Source: Hydrogenobacter sp. T-2
GTDB taxonomy: Bacteria; Aquificota; Aquificia; Aquificales; Aquificaceae
Length of the DNA stretch: 64,000 nt
Direction: 5' to 3'
Assembly (NCBI RefSeq): GCF_033971325.1
Contig: NZ_CP117180.1
Location: 874,041-938,040 of the forward strand
Below the pieces are notes generated by a model, which was not told where the DNA came from, ran no database searches, and worked only from the letters and a program-made list of their open reading frames with translations. A program made the position numbers and the translations under genes. This document shows positions 26,553 through 33,467 of the stretch, piece after piece (within the stretch, counting starts at the first letter, position 1; the number at the start of each line of letters is the position of its first letter).

Positions 26553-26753
26553 ATGAAAGAGATTTACACCATTAAGGAGCTTGCAAGCCTTCTTGGGAAA
26601 AGCCCCCAAGCTATAAGGCAGTTGATTTACAGGGGGCATCTACCAGCCCGTAAGCTGGGTAATACCCTTTATGTTTTCAGAAGAGACCTTGAACAAGCCC
26701 TCAAGCGGGTTGAGCGGCAAAAGAAAAAGGCAAGCAAGGAGGTTGAAGTATGA
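26553..26753 (+). CDS. xis: Excisionase/AlpA-like helix-turn-helix protein
   Basis: A 66-residue MerR-like winged-helix protein: YTIKELASLLGKSPQAIRQL (helix-turn-helix) followed by IYRGHLPARKLGNTLYVFRRDLE. This matches small excisionase-type proteins of mobile elements. GGAGGTGTTAAC runs directly into the ATG, so a GTTAAC motif covers the ribosome-binding site, as at 25300. Its stop overlaps the primase-helicase start (ATGA). Confidence 0.8.
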   Translation: MKEIYTIKELASLLGKSPQAIRQLIYRGHLPARKLGNTLYVFRRDLEQALKRVERQKKKASKEVEV

Positions 26754-28792
26754 AGGAAAGGGAAGACCTTAATCAAAACACACAACCTGAGGAAATTTTA
26801 AACCAAGAGGAACAGTATGTCAACCAAAACGAGCAGTCCACTAACCAAAAGAAGAGGCAATCAGAAGACCTCAAGGGACTAAAAATAGACCAATCAGCCT
26901 TAGCAACCTTTATTGAAACCCTCGCACAGGAAAGAGGTGGCAAGGTTTATATAGAGAAAGGTTATGCGGTCATAAGATGCCCCTTCCATGACGACGAGTA
27001 TCCGAGTTTGTCAGTAAGCATGAAAACGGGACACTTCCACTGTTTTGCTTGTGGAGAGACTGGAAGTATCGTAAAACTCATAGAAGGTTTGGCTCGGGAG
27101 TGGGATAAGACTGAAGGCAAAACTGAGGGCGAGGATTTTGGGCGGTCTAATGCAATTACCTTTCTCAAGAGGGCTGGGATTTTAAAACAAGACAAGCCAA
27201 AAGAGGAAGCGACTTACTACTACTACCTACCACCCTACTACTTTTTCCCAGCCTACAGGAAGAGGAAGCTAAGGTATGCTGATGGCAGGAAGACCTTTGT
27301 TTACGAACACTATGACCATGAAAGGGAAATGTGGGTGGTAGGCAAGCCAAAAGACTGTCCACCCTTACTCTACAATGGCTATGGTGTGGAAAAAGCAAGG
27401 GAAAAAGGCAAGGCAATTTTCTTTGTAGAAGGTGAGAAGGATGTAGAGACCTTAAAAGCTCTGGGGTTATATGCCACTACTTCTGGTGGGGCTAACGACT
27501 GGCATCCAGAGCTGGCAAAAGAGTTTGAGGGAATGGAAGTAGCACTCATTCCAGATAACGATGTAGCTGGCAAGACATGGCTTGTTAAGGTAGGCACTGA
27601 CCTTTTGAATGTGGCTAAGGAGGTCTACTGGGTAGACCTATCTGAGGAAGCCAAAAAGCTGGGTCTTGAGCTTAAGGAAGGCGGTGATATCACTGACCTT
27701 CTTGAACTTGTGGGCGAGGATAGAGAGAAAAGACTTGAGGTCATTAAGGGTTTTGACTACAAGCCTTTTGACCTTGAGGCTATTAAAGAACAACAGGAAG
27801 AGGAAACACTTAAAGGCTTTGAGTGGTTTTTGAAGGCTGAGGACTTAGAGGGTAAAAACCTTGAGTTTCTTTTTGAGGGCTTTTTACCATACGGCTATGT
27901 AGTAGTTTTGAGTGGAGAGGCTGGAGTGGGTAAAACTTGGTTGTCTTACGGACTTGTAAAACAAGCTATAAAACAGGGAGTAAAGGTGGTTTATCTTGAT
28001 GCGGACAACAGCTTGCCATACATAAAACAGATGCTTGAGGATTTTGACCTTTACAAAGAACTGGGAAAAAACCTCTTCATTCTCTCAAGACAAAAGGCGG
28101 AGGTTAGCATAAGTAAGGATAACAGCAAGTGGAAGGCGGTCAAAAGGCTTTTAAACAACGTAGACAGATGCCTTGTGATAGTGGATACCTTAGGAAGTTT
28201 TTCAAGAGGCTATGACCCTAACTCAGATAGAGACATGAGAGAGGTTATGTCAGAACTAAAGGAGACAAGGGACATGGGACATGCGGTCTTGGTCTTACAC
28301 CACACACAAAAATACGCATCTTTTGATGATAGCCAGCCAGTGGAGACCAAATACAGAGGGTCAGCAGTGATAAAGAGTGATGCGGACGGGCTTTATTACA
28401 TCAATAGAGAGGACAACTCATACTATCTCCATGCGGGGAAACTCCGATTTATGGGGTCTTCACTGGTTGTAATAACCTTGACAGTAGAGGGAGCTAAGAT
28501 TGAACCCCAGACCACTGAAAGCAAGCTGGAAAAAGACGCACGGAGGCTACTGGACTTGATGGAAGAAGGCAAGGAGTATACACGGCAGGACATTATAGAA
28601 TTGGCTAAGACTTGGTATGACTGGGGCAGGGATAAGACCCTAAAGCTACTGAAACTGATACAAGACAAAGGGCTACTGGAAGTCCAAAAAAGCCAAAAGA
28701 GTAAAGGTAAGGGCTATGTTTACATAAAACCCTCGGGGCAACAGTCCTCGGGACAAGGGGATGCTACAGATGACCTGCTTACTGACTTCTAA
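26750..28792 (+). CDS. Primase-helicase (CHC2 zinc finger, Toprim, RecA-like ATPase)
   Basis: Replication protein of 680 residues. After a Gln/Asn-rich start (about 8-34) come a DnaG-type zinc finger (CPFHDDEYPS at about 77, FHCFACGETG at about 98), a Toprim domain (VEGEKD at 226-231, IPDNDVAG at 267-274) and a RecA/RepA-like ATPase with Walker A GEAGVGKTW (about 389-397) and Walker B LVIVDT (475-480), then LVLHHTQK. A winged-helix-like tail follows. It would prime and unwind DNA at the element's origin, and is the main sign that the element can replicate. Confidence 0.92.
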   Translation: MKEREDLNQNTQPEEILNQEEQYVNQNEQSTNQKKRQSEDLKGLKIDQSALATFIETLAQERGGKVYIEKGYAVIRCPFHDDEYPSLSVSMKTGHFHCFACGETGSIVKLIEGLAREWDKTEGKTEGEDFGRSNAITFLKRAGILKQDKPKEEATYYYYLPPYYFFPAYRKRKLRYADGRKTFVYEHYDHEREMWVVGKPKDCPPLLYNGYGVEKAREKGKAIFFVEGEKDVETLKALGLYATTSGGANDWHPELAKEFEGMEVALIPDNDVAGKTWLVKVGTDLLNVAKEVYWVDLSEEAKKLGLELKEGGDITDLLELVGEDREKRLEVIKGFDYKPFDLEAIKEQQEEETLKGFEWFLKAEDLEGKNLEFLFEGFLPYGYVVVLSGEAGVGKTWLSYGLVKQAIKQGVKVVYLDADNSLPYIKQMLEDFDLYKELGKNLFILSRQKAEVSISKDNSKWKAVKRLLNNVDRCLVIVDTLGSFSRGYDPNSDRDMREVMSELKETRDMGHAVLVLHHTQKYASFDDSQPVETKYRGSAVIKSDADGLYYINREDNSYYLHAGKLRFMGSSLVVITLTVEGAKIEPQTTESKLEKDARRLLDLMEEGKEYTRQDIIELAKTWYDWGRDKTLKLLKLIQDKGLLEVQKSQKSKGKGYVYIKPSGQQSSGQGDATDDLLTDF

Positions 28793-28803
28793 ACCCACGA
28801 AAG

Positions 28804-28823
28804 CCTTGAGCGTCAAGGGTTTG
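28804..28823 (+). repeat. Iteron-like repeat, copy 1
   Basis: CCTTGAGCGTCAAGGGTTTG, a 20-base unit with the dyad CCTTG-N5-CAAGG. Close copies occur at 30479, 30633, 30724, 30754 and 30794. This copy lies 8 bases before the first palindrome. Confidence 0.6.
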
Positions 28824-28831
28824 CCTGTTTT

Positions 28832-28873
28832 TCTGATTTTACGACCCTATATATATATAGCCGTAAAATCAGA
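28832..28873. repeat. Palindrome A (12-bp arms around an AT palindrome)
   Basis: TCTGATTTTACG (28832-28843) pairs with CGTAAAATCAGA (28862-28873) around an alternating-AT core. It is a partly eroded copy of the longer palindrome at 30500-30553. The shared sequence, including the upstream iteron and the downstream TCTCAAAA and ACCAG blocks, extends over roughly 110-120 bases in the same orientation. Confidence 0.75.
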
Positions 28874-28924
28874 CGAACGGAATGAGACCCAATCTCAAAA
28901 AAACCAGCCACTGGAGGGTAAACC

Positions 28925-29425
28925 ATGAGGTTAGGGGTAGAAAGATTTTTGACAGAAGATCCCGCTCCTAAAGCAATAAACCCAGTCCCGCCTGAGACCG
29001 ATAACAAGCCTGAGTTAAAGCCCATAGAAGGTGTAAAGCTCCCTTTTGACCCACAGAGGGATAAGGCAAGGAAGGTCATGGCTGGCTTGTGTGATTGGGT
29101 TAGGCAATATGGCATAGGTGTTTATGAAGTCCACTACAAAGACAAGCTGGCAATCTACTGGGTAGTGGACGAGCAAGAGGTAAAGGTTTACGAGGTAAAG
29201 TATAAGCAAAAAGACCTTAACGAGCTTGAAAAAGAGGTAAGACTTATGCTGGGCTTGGTTATGAAGGCTGACAGGCTTATGAAGGAAGGCTATGACAGGG
29301 ACTTACTCGTTAACTTAGTGATGAAGGCAAAAGAGACCAATGGTAAAGTCATCTTTGTAGACAGGAATGACAGGCTTGAGGTTTATGAGGGAAAGAGGAT
29401 TGTCAAGACCTTGCATAGGGGCTAA
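28925..29425 (+). CDS. Orphan element protein, paralogue 1 (MRL-EkFL-ED family)
   Basis: A 166-residue protein paralogous to the next gene. Shared features are the N-terminus MRLGVERFLTED, a linker, a helical block (ARKVMAGLCDWVRQYGIGVYE), a beta block ending in VKVYEVKY, and the C-terminal VIFVDRNDRLEVYEGKRIVK. Shine-Dalgarno GGAGGG precedes it. No family recognised. It lies between palindromes A and B. Confidence 0.75.
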   Translation: MRLGVERFLTEDPAPKAINPVPPETDNKPELKPIEGVKLPFDPQRDKARKVMAGLCDWVRQYGIGVYEVHYKDKLAIYWVVDEQEVKVYEVKYKQKDLNELEKEVRLMLGLVMKADRLMKEGYDRDLLVNLVMKAKETNGKVIFVDRNDRLEVYEGKRIVKTLHRG

Positions 29426-29469
29426 TATAATACCCTGTAGCATGAGGCAAACCATAAGGAGGTAGCACC

Positions 29470-29982
29470 ATGAGGTTGAGCATTGAAAAGTTTCTCTCGG
29501 AAGATGTGGTAAGAAACCCCGAGACCTTAAGCCACGAAGAGCTATACAGGAGACACAACCTTAACCGCTATTCATACCTACCACCTTTTCTACAACCTGA
29601 CCCTCATGAAGAAGCAAGAGACATTGTAGCACGGTTATGCAAGCAGGCAAGGGAAAGGGGTGTGAGGGTTTACGAGGAGATGGATGAGGACAAGATAGAG
29701 GTCTACTGGAAAAGAGGTAGGTCAAGGATAAAGGTGTATGAAGCACGCTACAGGCTAAAGGATAACGACATGCTTGAGCTGGAAGTAAGGCATATCCTTA
29801 GTTTGGTCATACAGGCTGACAGGCTTTTGAACGAGGGGGTAGACAAGAGGCTTGTGTTTAACCTCTTGGAAAAGGCAAGGAAAACAAAAGGAAGGGTTAG
29901 TTTTGTGGTTAGGGTAAACGGGATTGAGGTTTACGATGGGGTAGTCCTCAAGAGGACGATTTATCGTAAGCTACAGGCTTGA
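29470..29982 (+). CDS. Orphan element protein, paralogue 2 (MRL-EkFL-ED family)
   Basis: A 170-residue paralogue of 28925-29425: MRLSIEKFLSED at the start, ARDIVARLCKQARERGVRVY, IKVYEARYRLKD, VRHILSLVIQADRLLNEGVD and FVVRVNGIEVYDG near the end. AAGGAGG precedes the ATG. The alignment runs the full length except for the linker at about 13-50, so this is a tandem duplication that has since diverged. Function unknown. Confidence 0.75.
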   Translation: MRLSIEKFLSEDVVRNPETLSHEELYRRHNLNRYSYLPPFLQPDPHEEARDIVARLCKQARERGVRVYEEMDEDKIEVYWKRGRSRIKVYEARYRLKDNDMLELEVRHILSLVIQADRLLNEGVDKRLVFNLLEKARKTKGRVSFVVRVNGIEVYDGVVLKRTIYRKLQA

Positions 29983-30040
29983 GGGTAGGGTTTTCTGATG
30001 GGGGGATAAAAAGGCTTGCCCCCACCTACCACCCTACCCT
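29982..30040 (+). terminator. Nested stem-loop after the paralogue pair
   Basis: AGGGTAGGGT (29982-29991) and ACCCTACCCT (30031-30040) are a perfect 10-base inverted repeat, with an inner GGGGG/CCCCC stem. It begins at the stop codon of the last element gene, so it probably ends or stabilises that transcript. Only AAAA follows on this strand. Confidence 0.5.
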
Positions 30041-30068
30041 AAAAGTCCACTGGAATACCCTCATACCC

Positions 30069-30120
30069 GTAAAACGCCTCAAAAAGGCTTGCACTTGCCT
30101 GCCAGCGTGCAGGCTTTTAC
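30069..30120. repeat. Compound inverted repeat
   Basis: An outer stem GTAAAA-GCCT / AGGC-TTTTAC competes with an inner stem GCCTGC/GCAGGC (30097-30102 with 30109-30114). Alternative folds are possible. CCCGTAAAA recurs at about 30164. No role can be assigned. Confidence 0.4.
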
Positions 30121-30387
30121 GCTCTTGGCTTAAAAATTCCATGCAGATTAAACAAGTAAAGCACCCGTAAAAAGGCATACTTTCCCACACTAACTTAAAA
30201 AAATCTCAACCACTCCAGTGCTTGTTTTGACAGCCATTGACAAAAGGATTTTTTAAGCCTACAGCCAAGCCCATGAGGAATTTTTTAAGCATGCCAGCGA
30301 GAAAAATTTATGTTTTATTGAACCACACAAGATAACAGGTCTAAAGGCAACGTGTATGGGGGTCATCTTGCCTTCCTAAAAAAATGT

Positions 30388-30430
30388 CAGTTAACTAACC
30401 AATGCATGGATAGGTCTATGGGTTAGTTAG
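30388..30430. promoter_or_regulatory. Inverted repeat GTTAACTAACC-N20-GGTTAGTTAG, right
   Basis: The arm CAGTTAACTAACC (30388-30400) faces GGTTAGTTAG (30421-30430) across exactly 20 bases, the same architecture as at 24869-24916. Nine of the ten inner bases pair. The loop sequences of the two copies differ, so the arms and spacing are what is conserved. This suggests a protein-binding site with two half-sites three helical turns apart. Confidence 0.55.
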
Positions 30431-30478
30431 TGCCTCAAAACCTTGTGTGGTAAGGTCTTAAGCCTGCGTGGGTCAGAG

Positions 30479-30498
30479 CCTTGAGAGACAAGGATTTG
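30479..30498 (+). repeat. Iteron-like repeat, copy 2
   Basis: CCTTGAGAGACAAGGATTTG with a perfect CCTTG-N5-CAAGG dyad, one base before palindrome B. Confidence 0.65.
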
Positions 30499-30499
30499 C

Positions 30500-30553
30500 C
30501 TGTTTTTCTGATTTTACGACCCTATATATATAGCCGTAAAATCAGAAAAACAG
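30500..30553. repeat. Palindrome B (19-bp perfect arms)
   Basis: CTGTTTTTCTGATTTTACG (30500-30518) and CGTAAAATCAGAAAAACAG (30535-30553) are perfect inverted repeats. The 16-base centre contains the self-complementary CTATATATATAG (30522-30533). It is the intact version of palindrome A, 1.67 kb away in the same orientation. Such structures occur at replication origins, resolution sites and telomere-like sites. Confidence 0.8.
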
Positions 30554-30632
30554 ACTGGGTCTCAAAAACCAGTAGGCAGGTAAGCCATACAGTTAACACC
30601 CTACAGACCAGTTAACCCAGACCACCTAAAAC

Positions 30633-30813
30633 CCTTGACAGACAATGCTTGGAAGTGTTAACTACAGGTTAACTTTTGGGCGTAATTTCCTGTGTTTTCC
30701 TGTAATTTTCTGTAGTGTAAGACCTTTGACACACAAGGCTTTGAAAACTATCTCATTGAAAGACAAGGCTTTTAAGAAGGGCTTTTCTCAAGGCTTTGAG
30801 TGATAAGGATTTG
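30633..30813 (+). repeat. Iteron-like repeat cluster, copies 3-6
   Basis: Units at 30633 (CCTTGACAGACAATGCTTGG), 30724 (CTTTGACACACAAGGCTTTG), 30754 (CATTGAAAGACAAGGCTTTT) and 30794 (CTTTGAGTGATAAGGATTTG), with starts 91, 30 and 40 bases apart. The consensus is CYTTGANAGACAAGGNTTTG. The last unit ends 2 bases from the right att site. A looser match is at 30441-30460. Confidence 0.65.
30655..30681. repeat. 27-bp terminal direct repeat, right copy
   Basis: Exact copy of 23394-23420, with the paired GTTAAC sites at 30657 and 30668. It lies about 135 bases from the right att site; the left copy is about 35 bases from the left att site. This asymmetry is typical of integrase arm sites. Confidence 0.75.
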
Positions 30814-30815
30814 GA

Positions 30816-30863
30816 ATGGGCGATGGAGGACTTGAACCTCCGACCTCCATCTTGTGAGGATGG
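30816..30863. repeat. attR: Right attachment site (inside intact tRNA-Val)
   Basis: 48 bases matching 23311-23358 with one mismatch. They form the 3' part of the intact tRNA-Val gene, so the element carries the sequence that restores the tRNA on integration. Confidence 0.9.
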
Positions 30864-30888
30864 CGCTCTGCCTCTGAGCTAATCGCCC
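30817..30888 (-). tRNA. tRNA-Val (anticodon CAC)
   Basis: Minus-strand cloverleaf: acceptor GGGCGAT/ATCGCCC, D stem GCTC/GAGC, anticodon stem CCATC/GATGG with loop CTCACAA (anticodon CAC at 30856-30854), T arm GGAGG-TTCAAGT-CCTCC, discriminator A, no encoded CCA. It is the integration site of the element, which extends from its 3' end. Confidence 0.95.
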
Positions 30889-30922
30889 TTTGGTTCAACT
30901 TAATATTATACACACGGAGATT

Positions 30923-31129
30923 CTACAAAGGAAGCCTTTTCTTTTTGACCCAGTATAAAAGGGTAAGGGTAATTAGGAAAAGAGTAATTCCAATAGAAAA
31001 GGGATAAGCCAAAGTCTTGTTCACTCTTAGCGTGGTATCAAGAAGAAAAAGAAAGAGAAGATAAAAGCCGTAGGCTACAAATATGAAAGATATAGCTTGA
31101 AAGAGGTAATGCCTTACTTTTTTATCCAT
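30923..31129 (-). CDS. Small two-span membrane protein
   Basis: A 68-residue protein with two hydrophobic helices (AISFIFVAYGFYLLFLFLLD and AYPFSIGITLFLITLTLLYW) and basic ends. Its ATG directly abuts the stop of the deacetylase-like gene, so they are likely co-transcribed. Function unknown. Confidence 0.7.
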   Translation of the reverse strand: MDKKVRHYLFQAISFIFVAYGFYLLFLFLLDTTLRVNKTLAYPFSIGITLFLITLTLLYWVKKKRLPL

Positions 31130-32059
31130 TTAAGCCTCCAAGAGCTTTTGTATAGTAAGGCTTACGCATTCTGAAAGAGCTCTTAGATTATAGCCTCCTT
31201 CAAGGGCAAAGAGGATAGGTATAGAAAACCTCTTAGCACTCTCAATTAGATGGCTCACAAGCCTTCCAAAACCCTCTGTGGAAAGGTTAAGGTATGTTAG
31301 TGGGTCATCTTTGTGAGCGTCATAGCCTGCAGAAACAAGAAGAAACTGGGGTGAGTATTCGTAGAATAGCTTAGGAAAGACCTCACCGTATATCCTGTCA
31401 AACTCCATATCACCTGCTCCCGCAGGAAGTGGTTCGTTGTGGGTAGAACCGTAGCCTTTGCCTGCACCCTTTTCTTTAGAGGAGCCAGTGCCGGGGTAGA
31501 AGGGATATTCGTGAGAAGAAAAGTAGAAAACCCTGTCATCTTCATAAAAGCTCCTTTGAGTGCCGTTTCCATGGTGGGCGTCAAAGTCCACTATAAATAT
31601 CCTCTCAAAGCCCTTTTGGAGAAGATAGTGTGCACCTATGGCAATATTGTTAAATAGACAAAAACCCATAGCCTTAGAGTGTTCCGCATGGTGTCCTGGG
31701 GGTCTTACCGCACAGAAGACCGCATCTACCTCTTTATTCAAAAGCCTGTCTATGCCTTCAAGCACTCCACCCACTGCATGAAGTGCCACTTCGTAAGAGC
31801 TCTGCACCGCATAAGTGTCTGGGTCAAGGTATCCACCACCTCCTGCGCAAAAGTCTGCTACCTCTTGAACGTATGCAGGGTCATGGTTTAGGGAGACTTC
31901 CATGGCGGATGCTCTTCTGGGGTTTATGTGAACAAGCTCCTTTAAAAGTCCTCTTCTCTCAAGCTCTTGTATTATGGCTATTAGTCTGTCCTTGTTTTCT
32001 GGATGACCCTTCCAGTGGTGCTCAAGGTATATTGGGTCGTAAACAAAGCCTGTCTTCAT
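31130..32059 (-). CDS. Histone deacetylase-family hydrolase
   Basis: Zn-dependent deacetylase of the HDAC/AcuC/acetylpolyamine amidohydrolase superfamily, 309 residues. Active-site motifs are intact: RPPGHHAEHSKAMGFCLFNN (His pair), VDFDAHHGNGT (Zn ligands Asp and His) and SAGYDAHKDDPL (Zn ligand Asp). The substrate cannot be told from sequence. No Shine-Dalgarno; TATAAT (32072-32067, minus strand) is 7 bases before the ATG. Confidence 0.92.
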   Translation of the reverse strand: MKTGFVYDPIYLEHHWKGHPENKDRLIAIIQELERRGLLKELVHINPRRASAMEVSLNHDPAYVQEVADFCAGGGGYLDPDTYAVQSSYEVALHAVGGVLEGIDRLLNKEVDAVFCAVRPPGHHAEHSKAMGFCLFNNIAIGAHYLLQKGFERIFIVDFDAHHGNGTQRSFYEDDRVFYFSSHEYPFYPGTGSSKEKGAGKGYGSTHNEPLPAGAGDMEFDRIYGEVFPKLFYEYSPQFLLVSAGYDAHKDDPLTYLNLSTEGFGRLVSHLIESAKRFSIPILFALEGGYNLRALSECVSLTIQKLLEA

Positions 32060-32160
32060 GAAGATGATTATAACCCGAGTTGCAAACTATAGGGGATTGA
32101 TGGCTTTGAACCCACCATAAGGGATAAGAGGAGAAAGTTGTTTGATGATATAATCTCTCT

Positions 32161-33054
32161 GTGCCCTCAAAAGATATAACTCTCAAAGACATCTTTGAGG
32201 AAGTCCCCCATAGGCTTAGTAAAATCCTCTCTCCAGCCCCTATCAAAGAGCTATTGCCAACATCTCTACCATCCACAGAGCTAAGAGTGGACTTCTTGGC
32301 AAGACTTGAAGATGAAAGCATCCTACATATGGAGTTCCAATCCTTTAACGATACAAACATGCCTTGGAGAATGCTCCGCTACTATACCGCCATAGCAGAA
32401 AAATACAAAACACACAACATAAAACAGCTTGTGGTGTATGTGGGAAATGAAAAGCTCAGGATGAAGTCCTCTCTCAAGATTAAGAACTTAGTCTTTAAGT
32501 ATGAAATACTTGACATAAGGCAAATAGACTGCAAGATACTACTTGAGAGCCAAGACCCTGTAGATAGGATAATGGCATGTTTGTGCAAAGTAGAGGATGA
32601 AAGATATTTGATAGAGAAACTCATAAAGACAATGGAAAGCATGAACGAAGAGGAAAGAAAAGACTATCTATTGAAAGCCTTGACATTGACAGAACTAAGA
32701 CCTAACTTAAGGATAAGGTTAACAGAGGAGGTAAAGCCTATGCCTATAGTGGTTAGACCTGAGGATATAAAACTGTCAAAGAGAAAGTTGAGAAAGGATA
32801 TTTTGTATAGGCTTGGGCTTGAAGAGGGTAAAAAAGAGGGTGAGATTATTGGCATTGAAAAGGGTCTTTTAAAGTCTGCACAGGAGATGGTTATAGCTAT
32901 AATTGAGGGTAAGCTTGGCTATGTGCCTGAGGAGATAGCAAATAGGATAAGAGAAATAAGAGATGTGGAGTTTCTGAGGTCTTTAGCCAAAAAGTTGGTT
33001 TCTGCTTCTGAGGATTTTATGCAGGTTTTGGCTACTGAACTGAAAATTTCATAA
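32161..33054 (+). CDS. Rpn-family PD-(D/E)XK nuclease (recombination-promoting nuclease/putative transposase)
   Basis: A 297-residue protein with the PD-(D/E)XK core near the N-terminus: ELRVDFLARLEDESILHMEF followed by Q (Asp and Glu-x-Gln) at about residues 40-60. A helical middle follows, then the YRLGLEEGKKEGEIIGIEKG tract and a C-terminal domain (IEGKLGYVPEEIANRIREI) like DUF4351. Such proteins promote RecA-independent recombination. Start is GTG at 32161; TATAAT at 32149-32154 with TG upstream puts the predicted transcript start on this G. Confidence 0.85.
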   Translation: MPSKDITLKDIFEEVPHRLSKILSPAPIKELLPTSLPSTELRVDFLARLEDESILHMEFQSFNDTNMPWRMLRYYTAIAEKYKTHNIKQLVVYVGNEKLRMKSSLKIKNLVFKYEILDIRQIDCKILLESQDPVDRIMACLCKVEDERYLIEKLIKTMESMNEEERKDYLLKALTLTELRPNLRIRLTEEVKPMPIVVRPEDIKLSKRKLRKDILYRLGLEEGKKEGEIIGIEKGLLKSAQEMVIAIIEGKLGYVPEEIANRIREIRDVEFLRSLAKKLVSASEDFMQVLATELKIS

Positions 33055-33068
33055 CCTAATTCAAAAAC

Positions 33069-33467
33069 TCGTAAGGATATAAGATTGCCAAAGAGGAAGC
33101 TGAGAAAGGACATCTTATCTTATATAGGCTTGGGCTTGAAGAGGGTAAAAAAGAGGGTGAGATTATTGGTATTGAAAAGGGCAAACAGATTGGACTTGAA
33201 GAAGGTAAGTAAATTGGACTTGAGGAGGGAAAACAAATCGGGCTTGAGGAAGGGCTTTTAAAAGCATTGCAAGATACAGTGTTGACCCTTATAAGGGGCA
33301 AGCTTGGACGAGTTCCTGAAGGTGTGGAAGTAAAGGTAAAGGGCATAAGAGACAGGGAATATTTAAATGCCTTGATAGAGAAGTTAATAAACTCTGGGGA
33401 TGTTTTAGAGGTTTTGAGACAAGATAGGCTTTTGAGTAGAGTTGTAATTGACAGGAAAGCACTATAG
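33069..33467 (+). pseudogene. Broken C-terminal copy of the Rpn-family gene
   Basis: Starting 15 bases after the intact gene, the sequence repeats that gene's C-terminal part from the DIKLSKRKLRKDI-equivalent on, with a frameshift after KRKLRKDIL and an in-frame TAA in GLEEGK*IGLEEGK where Gln (CAA) is expected. The GLEEG tract is expanded to several KQIGLEEG units. The last stretch (ALQDTVLTLIRGKLGRVPEG, then VKVKGIRDREYLNALIEKL) stays open to 33467. It is a decayed second copy from tandem duplication. Confidence 0.8.

Larger units (their letters stand above)
29983..30815. other. Non-coding end of the element: candidate replication origin
   Basis: About 830 bases without a convincing gene; the one short frame here (from 29979) lacks a ribosome-binding site. 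It holds stem-loops at 29982-30040 and 30069-30120, a direct repeat of AGGATTTTTTAAGC near 30244 and 30275, an inverted repeat (30388-30430), the palindrome 30500-30553, five iteron-like units, three tandem TTTCCTGT-like units (about 30686-30715), five of the GTTAAC sites and the 27-base terminal repeat. This density is what a plasmid origin plus integrase-binding region looks like. Confidence 0.65.
23311..30863. mobile_element. Integrated element in tRNA-Val, about 7.55 kb
   Basis: Bounded by a 48-base direct repeat derived from tRNA-Val. Contents in order: integrase, two small membrane proteins, an RHH regulator, three orphan genes, an excisionase-like protein, a primase-helicase, two paralogous orphan proteins and an 830-base non-coding end with iteron-like repeats and a palindrome. 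I see no capsid, terminase, tail, conjugation or obvious cargo gene. It best fits an integrative plasmid or a minimal satellite-type element. Without the element, the hydrogenase operon would lie directly downstream of tRNA-Val. Confidence 0.88.

Noticed and set aside
29979-30170. 63-codon frame after the second paralogue
   Set aside because: It crosses a strong nested stem-loop and has no ribbon, helix or membrane pattern or ribosome-binding site.
30441-30460. A seventh iteron (CCTTGTGTGGTAAGGTCTTA)
   Set aside because: It keeps CCTTG and AAGG but loses the central GACA, so I did not count it with the six better copies.
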